Shown here: one piece after another, positions 1 through 15,559 of the stretch
How the letters are laid out: each line of letters begins with the position of its first letter
Position numbering within the stretch: position 1 is the first letter of the stretch
DNA from: Megalonaias nervosa
Lineage: Eukaryota; Mollusca; Bivalvia; Unionida; Unionidae
Direction of reading: 5' to 3'
Assembly (NCBI GenBank): GCA_016617855.1
Contig: JAECUM010001932.1
Coordinates: 62,001-126,000 of the forward strand
Length of the DNA stretch: 64,000 bases
Notes under the pieces: model-generated
What the model saw: only the letters and a program-made list of their open reading frames with translations
The model's database searches: none
Told to the model about the DNA's origin: nothing
Made by a program: the position numbers and the translations under genes

Positions 1-839
1 AACAGCATGTTTTCATTTTTCATAAAAAAAATAATTCCCAATTTTTTTTTAACAAAACAATTGAACTATTTCAAATATAAGTTACATTTATGATCCTTTT
101 GCATATTTATTAGTGAATGTTAATATATTTTAAGTACATATTATAAGACTGCAAATCATCCTAAGATTTTCAGGAAAGCAGTTATTTTCTGTTTGCATTT
201 TAAGTAATTCCTTGAGTCCACTAAATATTTTCTTGTTTGTTATGTGTGTTTTATGTTTACTGGTCCTCTCTGTTAAATATCTTGTCCAGGCATTGGCATA
301 CCACTCAAAGTGTCTCTATCTATTATATCGATAACTTAGATTGTAAATTGAATGCTTCAATGTCAAAACTTCTATTTTTATCAATAAGCACTCCAATGTT
401 AGCACTGTGTCTTTCACAGGGTGTAAGCTATATTGTTAGCTTAATCATCCCATTTAGTTAGAGTTTTTTAATTAAAACCTATACAACAATTTATATATAC
501 ATAGCAAAGTCATCTATTATAATGACCTGCCTACCTATTGTCTTTTTTTTGTTTGGTGTGGAACTGCGATTTTGTTTTGAGCTAACTAGTTTTATTTTGT
601 TTTATCTTAAAATCATTATTTTTTTCTTTAAATAATGCATATGATATGGTGTTATTTTGCTATAAATCGGAGCAAGATATTTTTTTCCAGCTATTGGCAG
701 ATGGAAATTTCCCCTCCCCCACTCCCAAGTGTCAGGCCACTGACATACAACGTATTGTGGTATGTTCAGAAATACCATGGTAGACTGCAGTATAAAATTT
801 TTCATGGTACCCAGCTCTAATAATAACAGATGAACTCAC
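1..839. other. VPS35 intron 4 (partial), no recognised feature
   Basis: AT-rich sequence downstream, on the minus strand, of the VPS35 exon at 840-963. I translated it on both strands and saw no match to the next VPS35 segment (the one after the PRLY motif), so the following exon should lie beyond the left edge of the window. Confidence 0.5.
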
Positions 840-963
840 AGCCTGGGCACAATGTTGCCAGCATACTGCACCAGTTCATACAGATCAGCCACTTTCCTCC
901 CCTTCTGAAACTCATCCACTAGATACAGCTCCAAGTGTCTCAGCTCATCTGATATTGCCATAT
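840..963 (-). CDS. VPS35: VPS35 exon 4 (retromer core subunit, partial gene)
   Basis: On the minus strand this exon encodes 40 codons starting MAISDEL and containing [18 protein letters not shown] and IVPR, nearly the same as human VPS35 after residue 68. It opens with two bases that complete the Tyr codon left split by exon 3 and ends with CT before a gtgagt donor, so it cuts through the PRLYL motif that VPS35 uses to bind VPS26. VPS35 is the alpha-solenoid scaffold of retromer; with VPS26 and VPS29 it recycles cargo from endosomes to the Golgi and plasma membrane. Acceptor AG is at 964-965 and donor GT at 838-839. The length of 124 bases (2+120+2) fits both neighbouring phases. The gene continues beyond base 1. 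Confidence 0.95.
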
Positions 964-2908
964 CTTATCAGTTATTAAGGTCTATTTTGTGATTACACTG
1001 CTATAGAAACCATGTCATTGTACACAAAATAAATTTTTAAAAATGTTTTTAAGTTTCTTAAGTTCAGACAATATTGCTAAATTTGATAAAACCTGAATTG
1101 TTCTATACAGGGGCCATAACCCCACAAATGTTTGTTGAAGAACAGTAAAAATCAAACCTGACCTAGTCTTCCTAATCTAAAAAGTCATACCAAATTTGGT
1201 TTCAATCCAGGTAATCCTAAGCAGAAACTGAAGGTCACTGTTCTAGGTCAAACAAGGGTCATGTATCTTAAACTCAAGTGATAATGTAAACACACTAAAC
1301 AAGACCTCTGATCTTATAACCCCAAAACAAATGCTTTCATACCCAAAGTGCAAGCCATTCACAAACTATGGCGAAAGTACAAAGTCGAGAAATTTAATTT
1401 TATGCAAAAATGATATTTCATTTTTTACCTAGTGACAATGACCTACTAAATACAAGTCATTTCTATGATGTGACAAGGAATCTTTCATACATGTGAAAAT
1501 ACTGAGTAGAAACTGTCTTCCTCCTTTCAGTCCCTGTAACGCTGACTTCTGATGTTTCAGACCAAATTGATATGTTTCATTCTTTATGCAAGCTGTTTAG
1601 AAAGGTTATATAAATAGTAGATTGTATATAACTTGTGTTATCATGTGGAAACAAAACAGGTTTCAGCTGGATGGGTATACAGACGAATGTATGGATGTAC
1701 AGTTGGATGAATGTACAACATAACATGATATGATCTGCGTTATGACATACCAAGAAATATGGGTTGGTAGGATGCTTTCTGTTGAAATTTATTCCAATGC
1801 TGTTGATTACATATGCTATGAAAATAATTGTTTCAAGTTTTCTTAAGTTTTTTATCTTCACTCATATCTAATGGTTCATCAGCATTATCAGTCCAATACT
1901 GAAAGGCCCTTGTGCTAGGGTGCTTTGTGTTGAAGTTTGTCAAATTATGTTCAGGTTTTTTCAAATATAAAGTTGTGAACACAATCAGTGGTGGATATGC
2001 ATCCTTATTACACAACTGAAAGTTCTTTATGCCAAGATGTTCTTTCCCAAATTTGGTAAAATTCAGTTAAGTGGCTTTTGAGAAGTTGTTTAAAGCTTTC
2101 TCTGCCTTTAGTTATGGTAGAGATTTTTATTATATCAGCATCATATAAATAAATCTGAAAGTTCTAAATGTTGGATGCTTCCAATGTCCCATGGATATTT
2201 TCTAACAGGTCAGATTTTGATGGGCCAATATTTTGCATGGTTTCCATCCTTTTCAAGCACAAGAATCATTTTTGTTCTTATTCTCTATAATTTCTCCCTT
2301 AGCAAGGTATAATAATCAATGTCAATAAATTAACAATAAAAATTATTTCTTTATTCAATTCACATATTTGTCTGCATTCATCCCAATTAAAGGAACTATC
2401 CACCATGTGATTCACAGCAAAATTATAACGTACCAATAAGGCCTTGCTGTGAAAATTCCATGTCAATATGACCATGCATCCAGGAGCAGTAGCATATGCC
2501 TTATTGGATGTCAGATCTGCATCATTTTATATAGGGCTAGAAGTTTTGAGCAAAAATCCAATGATGATATAGACATCTATTCAGGAGAATAGTTAACAAG
2601 ATTTTCAAGACAGTGACTGTGGTGGCTATATTGTACACAATATTAGCAACATTTTCATTCAAAATGAACTATACATCATAACAAGTCTATAGTGACAACC
2701 CTATGTAGATATGACAATTCATTTATAGAAGAAATAGTAATAACAAGATGTGCACCATTTTCATTATGGACCAAATATATCTATTGGAATAAATGTTTTT
2801 GTCATGTTTTGTGGCAATCCTCAGAACAGTTTAGGTGAAGTAGCAATGACAAAAATTGTGCTAATCGACATAATGTGCAGGGCATTGATGAATGACCCTC
2901 ACATAAGT

Positions 2909-3404
2909 GGCCCTGGGTGGTGGAGTGATCTAAGGTGTTCACCTTTACTGATAACTTGACATTTTACATGTGTCCATGTGGATTCAAATCTTGGGCCCAG
3001 ACTACATAGGTATGTGAGAAAGCTTGCAAGTAGCTTCTTTTGGGTTGGTGGTTCATCCCGGGATCCACCAGATAAACTAGCCACCCATATATAACCCATC
3101 ATGTGCTGAGAAATGGTTGTTGTTGTTGTTCTAGGGTTTAACGCCATTTTTCAGCACAAGATAGGCTGTACATGGCGGCCAGTATAAATGGTGGAGGAAG
3201 AACCCGGGAAAACCCCGGAAAGAACCACTGACCCACGAGAAGCTACTGGCAAGCTTTCTCACATACCCACATTGGCCAAACCTGAGACTCGAACCCATGC
3301 AGACAGAGGTGAGATGGCAATGATCCGTAATGGTGAGCGCTTTAGACCACTCGGCCACTTGGGGCCCCGCTGAGAAATGGCGGTAAGCCCACAACAACAA
3401 TCAC
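2909..3404 (+). repeat. tRNA-derived SINE (type B), interrupted by a second copy
   Basis: The head (2909-2990) keeps degenerate tRNA A and B boxes. The body reads through TATGTGAGAAAGCTTGC and a proline-like GGTGGTTC segment, as in the other type-B copies at 3117-3368, 38913-39032, 46299-46433 and 48205-48430. Its tail is split: gctgagaaatgg occurs at 3105-3116 and again at 3369-3380, flanking the inserted minus-strand copy, after which the tail resumes with cacaacaacaa. No protein is encoded; reading frames here come from the SINE. Confidence 0.8.
3117..3368 (-). repeat. tRNA-derived SINE (type B), minus strand, nested insertion
   Basis: A well-preserved copy. On the minus strand the tRNA-like head carries GGCCGAGTGGTCTAAAGCGC (A box) and GGGTTCGAGTC (B box). 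The body contains TATGTGAGAAAGCTTGCCAG and ends in a (AAC)n tail next to 3117. It is flanked by the 12-bp direct repeat gctgagaaatgg (3105-3116 and 3369-3380), the target-site duplication of its insertion into the older SINE. Confidence 0.88.
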
Positions 3405-3978
3405 ATAAGCTCTTCTGGTCTATGACCAATAGAGATACAATAGAGCTATGGTTTCAAGCAATCCAACATCATTTATACGTTGGAGTGCACTGTCCTGTGC
3501 TGCTTTTAGCTGAATCTCTACCCTCAAGTAAGGGCCAGTACATAGAAAAATACTGAAAAAATACCATGTCAATAATTACCCCATAAATAATAGCCGAGTA
3601 TTTAAAAATGCATCAAATCTGCAGAAGTGTTAAAATCAAATACACAAAGAAGTGCATGTTGGTGAGTAAATCTTTTCAGTATCACAGAATTCTTGAGATC
3701 AGTTTTCTACAAAAGGAATACTAAACATGTTTCAAAAACATTTGCAAATCACCCAAGATTTCTGAAGGTCTCGCAAATTATTCTGATATCATATCATTTT
3801 ATATCACATGATTGTTGTTGTTATTATTAAAACTATATAAGAATTTTTATTCTCTATTATTTAGTAAATCAAAGAAGTTGTGACCATGTCATTTTGCATC
3901 CTATCTCTTCCAGAATTCACACTATGATATACTGTGGCAAATACTTGTCATATTGACGACAGTATTGTGCAATGATCA

Positions 3979-6930
<2,952 letters not shown>

Positions 6931-7032
6931 CAGACATCTTTTCATCTGAAAGGACTGTGTCTTGACAACACTGAAAGCTTCTTCTAGAAGCTTTTCCTGC
7001 TCCTCCTGAGGTGAGAGTTGTGGTGTTGATGG
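6931..7032 (-). CDS. VPS35: VPS35 exon 2
   Basis: Minus-strand exon of exactly 34 codons in phase 0: [19 protein letters not shown] followed by [15 protein letters not shown]. It corresponds to human VPS35 from about residue 2 or 3 to 37 ([25 protein letters not shown]). The acceptor is tttttcag at 7033 upward and the donor gtcaga at 6930 downward. Because it starts in phase 0 almost at the N terminus, exon 1 needs to code for little more than the initiator Met; that exon was not located with confidence. Confidence 0.95.
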
Positions 7033-8337
7033 CTGAAAAATAAATAAACAACATGAATAGAAGAATAATTTTTTTTACATTTTTTCAGACAAGAGACTGA
7101 TGCTCTACTGGCGAGAAAAAAATTTCCAGGAATTAAATTGAAGATAATTTCATCCTTTTAACTGTTAAGATTTCAAGCCATCTCTGATATTCTTCAGTGA
7201 TAAACAAGATTTTCAAATTAGCTGGTGTGGTACACATAATGAATATCATCTTGGCACCTTTGTCATTCAGTGCTCAAAGAAAAAATTTTCAGAGGCACAG
7301 ATCTGGTGACTTGCTCAGACTCCAATTCCACAATGAAAAGAAACAAACAAGATCACATTAAATTGACTTTTGCTTGTGTATTCAGATCTCAAAATATTTT
7401 TAATATAAAAAAATGTCTTGCTCCAGGTCCTGATGTGAACCCTTGTCCAATTGCTCTATCAATGTCCTCCTTACTAACTGGATTGGCAGCAATATTCATT
7501 TGCATCTGAAGTGTTAAATATGTTTAACCAATGTTGCATCACTTTCTCAAGTGTTTCTAATTAAATCATTTTTTGGTCTGTCTTTCCCTTTTATCTCACC
7601 TCCACTATGGTGGTCAATTTTTTAATCAAAGACCCAGAAGCCACCATGGAACAACTTTGATCCCTTTATTACTTGTAACAACTCAAAAAGATTAAATGTC
7701 CCAAATTTTCCAGATTACAACAATAAGGGAATCAATTAAGAGCTTATTGTTTATGTGTTAGCTTTAATCCAATTACTTTGACATGCACAACTGCACCGGT
7801 CACAATGACTGCCGGAACAGTTTTGGTCCTCAGTAGACTGGTTCTGACTGGTTTCTCTGGTGCATGAATAAACATGTAAAATACCATTTTGTTTTCATTC
7901 TTTTTTCAATTTTTAGAAAAAAAATCAGTTTATTTTCAAAAGTGACAGATTTCAGATACAAAATGGTATGTGTGGTAGATGGGCTTAAAAAGGGTATTTT
8001 TGTCCTACCGCTGGTAGAATCATACTTATCCTAAAGCCAAGCACTAATTGTTGGTAACCCAGGCAATCTGACCCTCATATAACTTTGTACACAAAGTTTA
8101 CAGCTTTTGATAGAAGTATGGTAAGCAGATCTTCATATAGGTAAGGGGCATACATTGGGATAAATGTTAATAATTTACTAGTCTTTCAACTATCTGAAAA
8201 TAAAACCCACATTTTGTGAGTGAGACTGAAGTTTTCTCAGGTAAGCTCAATGGGCACTTCACTTAGAAAAGCCCAATCTGAAATTATAGGTGCACCAGGC
8301 ATTGGGCTATCAGATTTTTGAGCACTGTCTTTTAGGA
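7033..8337. other. No gene seen; VPS35 intron 1 or upstream sequence
   Basis: No exon recognised. Several short open frames here are not supported by any similarity I can see. Confidence 0.4.
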
Positions 8338-8677
8338 GAGTGTGTGTGTGTGTGTGTGTGTGTGTGATATGGATTTTTAATGTAGCTTTAAAAAATTTCA
8401 GTCATATCACTACGATGTCTGCAGTGTGACAGTTTATAGTAATGTCTAGCACTGAGGCATCACGCTGCAGACATGTAGCATGATGTCCCACCCAGTCACA
8501 TTATCCTGACACCAAGTCGACCAGTCCTAACACTAACCTCTTAATGCTCAGCGCCTAGCAAGGCAGCTGTTAGTACCATTTTATATAAGTCTTTGGTATG
8601 GCTTGCCTGGGGTTCAAACCCATGACCTAACACATCCAAGGCAGCTACTCTAACCAGTAGGCCACTGGAGCGGTCTT
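8338..8677 (-). repeat. tRNA-derived SINE (type A), minus strand
   Basis: On the minus strand the copy starts with a tRNA-like head (GTGGCCTACTGG, then GGGTTTGAACCCC near 8610-8670), continues through a conserved body (CAGCTGCC, TTAAGAGGTTAGTG, GTGTCAGGATAATGTGA, CATGATGC) and ends in an (AC)n tail at 8338-8367. The same family is at 19425-19640, 19990-20217, 40862-40990, 52335-52670 and 58414-58744. Confidence 0.88.
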
Positions 8678-8689
8678 CATTTAGGTAAA

Positions 8690-10399
8690 AACCTCATGTC
8701 AAAATGATCATCCATGCAGGGTAAGTAGTTACAACAGTTTAAAGACCATTGTCATGGCAGCCATATTGGATGTATGACTGGTATCATTTTCATTGAGGAC
8801 TTTGTCAGACCTCCATATCATATTGATCATACATTCAGAGGGTTATAATGACAAAAAGATTTTTAAGACAGTCAGGCCAGTCATATTGGATGTATGACTG
8901 GTACCATTTTCATTTAGGACAAACTAAGTATCACAAGCATACTGGTGAAAATCCCATGTTGATATAGGCATGCATTTGGAAAGGAGTAAAGGTACACCAC
9001 TCCCTCGATAACTTGCACGCTGCTAATTCGCAAACCCACTTATAACGGGGGGTCAGGCGTGGATCCCATTTTTTAAACCAGAAAATACCCAAAAATTGAT
9101 CCCTATTTGTTGAACATGAAGAAAATTTTTATCAAAATTGGTAAGTGAAACTCTGATATATCGCTTCTTTTATGGTCGAAAACATCTTTTGAATCAAATA
9201 ATGGAGGTAGAATAAAACAAAAGTTAAAAGATGTGTAAATTCTATATGCTTAAGATCTAGTGGCCCCGGTTGTATGTTGGGTGAACTCATTTCAGTTGAT
9301 CAATCAAATACTGTTATAAATGTTATTGTGTATGTAATATAATTAAACCACATAAAATTAACCAACTCGTTCGTAACTGTGATAAAAAAATAACAAGGCA
9401 ACCAAGTGAAATGAATACTTTGTAAAATAAAGAGTTTTGTTTCACCGATATAGACCATTGTGGGCAAACGAGTTTCAGAGAATTCCCCAATTGGCACTTA
9501 AGAGATATCCTCAAGGATGATAAGAAGTTTCACTATTACTTTCAATCAAATCATGGCATCAATACTGTACTAACTGATAAATACAAAAATTGAGTTCTGA
9601 TGTAGACAATTGTTTCACAAAATAAATGTCACTAGTTTCTGCAAAGAAGGAATCTTGTTTGGTGGTGTATCAACAGTTAGCCTGGTACCCTGCTCTGTAG
9701 ACTCCCTACTTCAGACAACACTATTACATACCACTCCGGGAACCAGACTATTCAACAAAACAAAAAGCAGTGATGTATTAGACAAATGTTTTTGCATACA
9801 TGAGACTGTTGTTGAAACCAGTTGGAATAATGTTAACAATCTTTCAAATGTTGGACATTTGAAAATAAATGTAATTTATACAGAATAACAAACAACTTCA
9901 TTAAAGGAAAGAACTTTATTGAGAATTATTATCCACGCTATTGTAAAACAAAGATTCAGTAATTAAGCAGTCTAATTGCCACCATCATCCCCCACCCCCC
10001 ATTTTCTCTATGTCTAGTGGATTTTTTTTAGGTCCCTCAGTAACTCATGCCATTACTTATAGTGCAATCGCTATTTTTGAACCACATTGTGCACAAGTTA
10101 TTGTGGGAGATATGTAACAATATTTTCAAGACATGACTTTCCATTCAGGGGGAGCAGCAATAACAAGATGTTCAAGATGGCTGCTGTGGTGGCCATATTG
10201 GAGTCAGATAAGCTGTGGTGGCCATATTGGAGTTAGATAAGCATCATTTTCATTTAATACAAACTGGCCATTATAAGAAGTCTTTGTGTGAAAATCCAAC
10301 ATTAATATGAATTCTTGGTAAACACAAAAGTGGAAAACGCTAATTAGAAAATTGCTCAGGATCCAGCGCACAGCATGACAACCATTTGAATTTATAATT
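8690..10399. other. Degenerate repeats; possible transposon terminus
   Basis: 8700-9000 and 10140-10320 hold degenerate copies of the gtggtggccatattgg repeat. At 8990-9060 the phrase caccactccctcgataac with a G-rich run looks like a terminal inverted repeat of a pogo/Tigger-type DNA transposon, but no matching opposite terminus was found. A 92-codon open frame at 9610-9888 resembles nothing I know and is not called. Confidence 0.35.
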
Positions 10400-11020
10400 T
10401 TCTATGTGGATCTCAGACAGAGCTGTCTTTAAAGACATTTTCTCCTATTTTCACAGTGTTTTGTGTTTATATTTCTTTTTATAAAGTCAAGAGTTCTGCT
10501 TGCTTTATTCACAATTTGATCTTTATGTGAATTCATTTAAAGACTGCTGGACACATTCATGCCTAGATATTTCACACATGAAACTGGCTCTAATATCTTT
10601 CCATGAAAGATGCAAAAAGTCTTTTTTGAAGAAGAACTGAAGTACAAATCCCATTTTTACTCCTATGCCTGGAGTCTGCTGAAGCATTTCTGTAGCAGTT
10701 GGCCATCCTTCTTCTAGTATAATGTGAACTATATGGCTGTAATGTTCATAAAACGTCTGATCTGTAACGTTAATTTTCACTCGATCATTTTCACACACAA
10801 AGAACAAGATACTACCAAACACAGATCCTTGTGGAACACATGATGTTAATAAAATGGACTATGATTCCTTGCAACCAATGGCCACTTTTGACTCCTGTCA
10901 TTTAAGAAGGCCCTGATATAAAGAAGAATACTGCCTCCAAGACTGAATTGGTGCAGTTTGTAAATTAAATTTTCATGACTCACATTGTCAAAGGTCTTAA
11001 TAAAATTTGATCAGTTTGTA
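10400..11020 (-). pseudogene. Non-LTR retrotransposon reverse-transcriptase fragment
   Basis: Translated on the minus strand in more than one frame, this segment shows the order of motifs of a LINE reverse transcriptase (jockey/CR1-like): a KTFDNVSHENLIYKL-like motif (near 10980), GGSILLYIRAFLNDRSQKW (near 10900-10940), VPQGSVFGSILF at about 10800-10840, and a C-terminal KYLGMNVSSSLN-like motif near 10540-10570. The catalytic YADD box cannot be read and stops and frameshifts are frequent, so this is a dead fragment. The family is assigned from motif spacing only. Confidence 0.75.
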
Positions 11021-11151
11021 TACCCAAACTTGCATTACCACATAGATTTGTTAGCATGAAAAACTGGATCTCACAGTAAAATGGTCCTGATTGGGATTTT
11101 GCCTCGGTTTTTGTTTAAACTGAACTTTTCTCATGCATCCTTGTTGAATCT

Positions 11152-11171
11152 CTCTCTCTCTCTCTCTCTCT
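11152..11171. repeat. (CT)n microsatellite
   Basis: About ten uninterrupted CT dinucleotides. Confidence 0.9.
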
Positions 11172-11990
11172 TTTAAAGAGGTATCCAGGAAAACTGTACA
11201 CTTGACTCATTTAGCATTTGAGCTAATTTTAACATTTTTTTAAAAGTCTGCATCCAGACCCTTCCAGTTCTTGTTAGAGGAGACATTTTGCTTGCATATT
11301 CCTTTCCATTTTCCAATGAGTTCTTACTTTCTAAGCAGCTCAATCCCAAACTAAAACAGAGCCTTTATGAAAATCTTCCCAAACCTAGTGCTAACATTCT
11401 GACTGGTCATATGATCATGTAACTTTGGGAACAGCCTAGATGACATCATTAAGAAAGTAAGTGAAGTTGTGCAGTCTGACAGCTTTTACTTCCAAAAGGA
11501 ATTAATTTAGAAATTAACAACAGCAAAAGAAATCACTAATCAAAATATTAAGTTCCTTACATAATGATGCCATTTCCTTGGAAGTTTAAAATGGATCATG
11601 TCCATTTGTGACATGATCATGTGCCCACATTACCAGTCTTTGCACATATTGGCAGTTCATTGTAATTTTCACTAGGGTGCTGTTTCAATTCTGGATTAAC
11701 TGCTAAGAAAGCAAGCACAACTTTAAAATCAACACTGCCTAGTTCATATGTTAATTGGGTCAGACACAATTTTCCCAAATACCCTATTTATAATCTGCAA
11801 AGGGATTTTAACTAAAGGGAACAATAAAAATCCCCCCCAATCACAAAACGAAATCCCAAAAGGGACCATCATGGTCACCTTTCTCATAATTGATATTGTT
11901 TTTCATTGTTGTATGTGCCTTATCAAATGGAATTTAAAATATCCTAACACACAGTAACCATGATAGTTGATAAGTGGCATTTGTAAAATA

Positions 11991-13467
11991 CAGTCCTACC
12001 CGTTTATGTCGACATCCTTGGGCCCGAGGAAATTTTGTCGACATAGGCGGATGTCGAGATAAGTGTTTGGGGGAGGGGTCTGAAAAAAAGATACAAGTTA
12101 AATTCGTCAGCAAGGGGTGACCTGTCGTCAGTGAGTTGCATTTACACTTTGAGAAAACAAACAATGCAAATTTTGATTACATGAAGACAAATCCTGTATG
12201 AAATACACTTGTATATTGACAAATTACATTTTGGTTACCTTTGTGTAATAAAATCCACAATAAAATATTGCATCAGTCACATCCTGATATGAAAAACATT
12301 CACTACGATTTTCAATGTCGGCATAAGCACATGGTTGCATAGCTGTTATTTACACGCTTCAAGTGCATGTACTTAAATTGGCCTAGATTTTGGTCAGTCT
12401 GTTCCCATCTTATTGAGGCTACCAATGGGATGGGGCTATTCACAAGGAAATGAAAACCTGTCGACAAGTTGGTTTAAACAGTACGTGTATTTGGTTACAG
12501 AAGTCATCGTGAAAAGTACATAAAAGCGAACAAGGGATATGCGGCTGATATGATTAATGAAGGCATAATATTGTATACATTGACACATGCTAATGAGGTA
12601 TTAAAAGAAAATGATTCTTACAATACAATACTGTAACAATGTCAGGTATACATTTAAAATTTTTCACAGACATCTTTGCGAGATGCCCCACCCTCAACTT
12701 CCTTAACAGCCAGATATTTAGTTTCCAGAGACTGTAAATTTAATCTGCATTTTACACTGCCATTGGTAGCCATCGTAAATATAAATAAAGTTAAAAAGGA
12801 AATTTCACAGCACAATAAACTTTTTTTAATCACCGATTACTTTGGTAAATGCAAGAACTGATCAGATTTCATTGCTTTTATTTAAGTCGCCGCGAGAGGA
12901 CCAAACAAAAGCCTGTTTTTTTATCCGACCGCGACATTAAAGCTTGGCTGCAAGATCAACTAATTGTTGAACAAAGTACAGGTCGGAACTGGCCACTTGC
13001 CGACATATATGATTAGGCAGGAAAATTAAAGCCTGGCGGCAAGATCAACATAATTGTTGAACAAAGTTTGGGTCGGAACTGGCAGCTGGTCGACATAAAT
13101 GATAAGGTGGGAAAATTAAAGTCTGGCGGCAAGATCAACTAATTGTTGAACAAAGACTGGGTCAGAACTGGCAGCTTTTCAGACATAAATGATTAGAAAA
13201 CAAAGGATTTGTTCAAGCTGGGACCAAGGGCATTCTGTCAACATGTACGTTTATTTTTTATCTCTACGTCGACCTTTATAAGTGCTAACATGACATATTT
13301 GTATTTGGTATATGTCATTATAGTAAGAGTCCAGCTTTTAGGGAAATTAACAACAGGAAATCAATAATTAAAATATTAAACATATTGCTTTTTTTTAAAA
13401 TGTCGAAATAGGTGGCTTGTCGACATAAGTGAATGTCGATATAAGTGTTCATATGGTAGGACTAAAG
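11991..13467. mobile_element. Non-autonomous DNA transposon with TIRs and TA duplication
   Basis: The left end reads TA|CAGTCCTACC followed by GTCGACATCC. The right end, read on the opposite strand, gives TA|CTTTAGTCCTACC and again phrases rich in GTCGACA. The CAGT-like start and TA flanks suggest the Tc1/mariner-pogo superfamily. No transposase is encoded. The interior contains about three 91-bp direct repeats (12937-13195) and a segment that recurs next to it at 13569-14478. Older copies of the family are at 17590-17785, 19300-19410, 21165-21300 and 22165-23410. The 61-codon frames at 12676 and 13963 are parts of the repeat. Confidence 0.7.
12937..13195. repeat. 91-bp tandem repeat inside the TIR transposon
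   Basis: Three direct copies of a unit with the phrases GGCGGCAAGATCAAC, AATTGTTGAACAAAG, GGTCGGAACTGGCAG and CGACATAAATGAT. The units differ by scattered substitutions. The array recurs at about 14225-14476 in the duplicated segment. Confidence 0.85.
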
Positions 13468-13568
13468 TAGTGCAATAACGACTATATAAAACATAACCCA
13501 GAAAGTTTTTAATGGAAAATATATAGAATAAATACAGGCAACTAACCAGACCAACCCTTCATTAGCGA

Positions 13569-14478
13569 TAATAAAATCAACATCAGTCACATCCTAATAT
13601 GAAAAACATTCACTACGATTTTCAATGTCGGCATAAGCACATTTGCATAGTTGTTATTTACACGCTTCAAGTACATGTACTTAAATTGGCCTAGATTTTG
13701 GTCAGTCCGTTCCAATCTTATTGAGGCTACCAAGGGGATGGGGCTATTCACAAGGAAATGAAAACCTGTCGACAAGTTGGTTTAAACAGTACGTGTATTT
13801 AGTTACAGAAGTCATCGTGAAAAGTACATAAAAGCGAACAAGGGATATTGATATGATTAATGAAGGCGGACACATGCTAATGAGGTATTAAAAGAAAATG
13901 ATTCTTACAATACAATACTGTAACAATGTCAGGTATACATTTAAAATTTTTCACAGACATCTTTGCGAGATGCCCCACCCTCAACTTCCTTAACAGCCAG
14001 ATATTTAGTTTCCAGAGACTGTAAATTTAATCTGCATTTTACACTGCCATTGGTAGCCATCGTAAATATAAATAAAGTTAAAAAGGAAATTTCACAGCAC
14101 AATAAACTTGTTTTAATCACCGATCACTTTGGTAAATGCAAGAACTGATCAGATTTCATTGCTTTTATTTAAGTCGCTGCGAGAGGACCAAACAAAAGCC
14201 TGTTTTTTTTATCCGACCGTGACATTAAAGCTTGGCTGCAAGATCAACTAATTGTTGAACAAAGTACAGGTCGGAACTGGCCACTTGCCGACATAAATGA
14301 TTAGGCAGGAAAATTAAAGCCTGGCGGCAAGATCAACTAATTGTTGAATAAAGTTTGGGTCGGAACTGGCAGCTGGTCGACATAAATGATAAGGCGGGAA
14401 AATTAAAGTCTGGCGGCAAGATCAACTAATTGTTGAACAAAGACTGGGTCAGAACTGGCAGCTTGTCGACATAAATGT
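13569..14478. repeat. Partial duplication of the TIR transposon interior
   Basis: Nearly identical to 12250-13195 (from the phrase CATCAGTCACATCCT to CGACATAAATG), with small deletions such as loss of a GCGGC-containing stretch near 13850. It includes a second copy of the 91-bp array. It lacks its own TIRs and starts about 100 bp after the right end of the element, so it is either a truncated second insertion or a local tandem duplication. Confidence 0.85.
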
Positions 14479-14479
14479 A

Positions 14480-15559
14480 TGGATTGTGGAGGGTTTCACG
14501 TGGGAGAGGTTTTATTTGTGTATCTAAATACAGAATGTACCAAGAATATTTTGGTACTTATCTTCGTTTCGTGGGAATATAGCTGTATTATAGGCCAACC
14601 ATACCCCCCGTCTCATCTTTTAACCAGAAATATGTGTCAGTTCTCTCCCTTCAGCAGCAGGTAGAGGTAGCAACCACAGAAGTCCGATGTTTTATCAATA
14701 AAGTACAACGAAATCAGTGACAACACAAAATCACCTTATCAATACAATAAATATACATATATTAATAGTACATATCAGGTGATTTATTGTAAGGTACTAT
14801 ACTGCTAAAATGTCAGACTCTTTTGGTAGCAACTATATACTCACTGATTATAAATATCGTTGCTACCGCTACCCATAACCAAGCAGTTTATTTTTATTAT
14901 TACTGCTACAAAATAGTATCAAACCTACTTGATACCTTTGGATATGAAATTAATGTAGTAGTAAAGATTAATATAAATTTATGCTTGTGTCTTCACAGAT
15001 GAGATGTGATTGTTTTCTGTTTGAAGAATAAGACCCCTCCCCCGTAATTAAAAAAAATACCCTTAAAGTTTTTAAGACTACTCACAGCTCAGGTTGTTGT
15101 AGCATCCATACCCCCTGCATAAACATCTGATTTGTCTGTGATTTTATCATTATTTTATACTGTTTAAGAATAAGTTCATAAATGACAAAAAATACCTACA
15201 TAATCCAACTGTGCAATAAAGCAACAACAAAATAAAAAAATAAAAATAGGACATACAGTACTGTATTTAACTTTTCATATTTTAGAGAAAAAATATTTTA
15301 TGTAAACCTGCATTCATAAAGATGAATTAGTCTAAAAAAAAATGCACAGGACATTTATAAGGAATAAATACCTAGATTGTCTTTTACACGTTATCGATTT
15401 TTTTTTTAAAATATCGGCAATTCATTACCAATCCCTTTTGTTTTTCACTTTCACTTGAATAAAACACGAATAATTCAAGCTGTTCACATAATTTTGTTTT
15501 AGATTGGACATACACTCATCACTAAATTCTGCTTGAACCCATTACTGCTTTCCTTTCAG
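14480..15559. other. No gene seen
   Basis: AT-rich sequence between the duplicated transposon and the hAT relic. No exon or repeat unit recognised. Confidence 0.4.

Noticed and set aside
9610..9888. 92-codon open frame on the plus strand
   Set aside because: No recognisable family, AT-rich context, and no splice or promoter support.
12676..14148. Twin 61-codon open frames (MRDAPPSTS...) at 12676 and 13963
   Set aside because: They are duplicated with the transposon interior and are disrupted in older copies; no sign of selection on protein.
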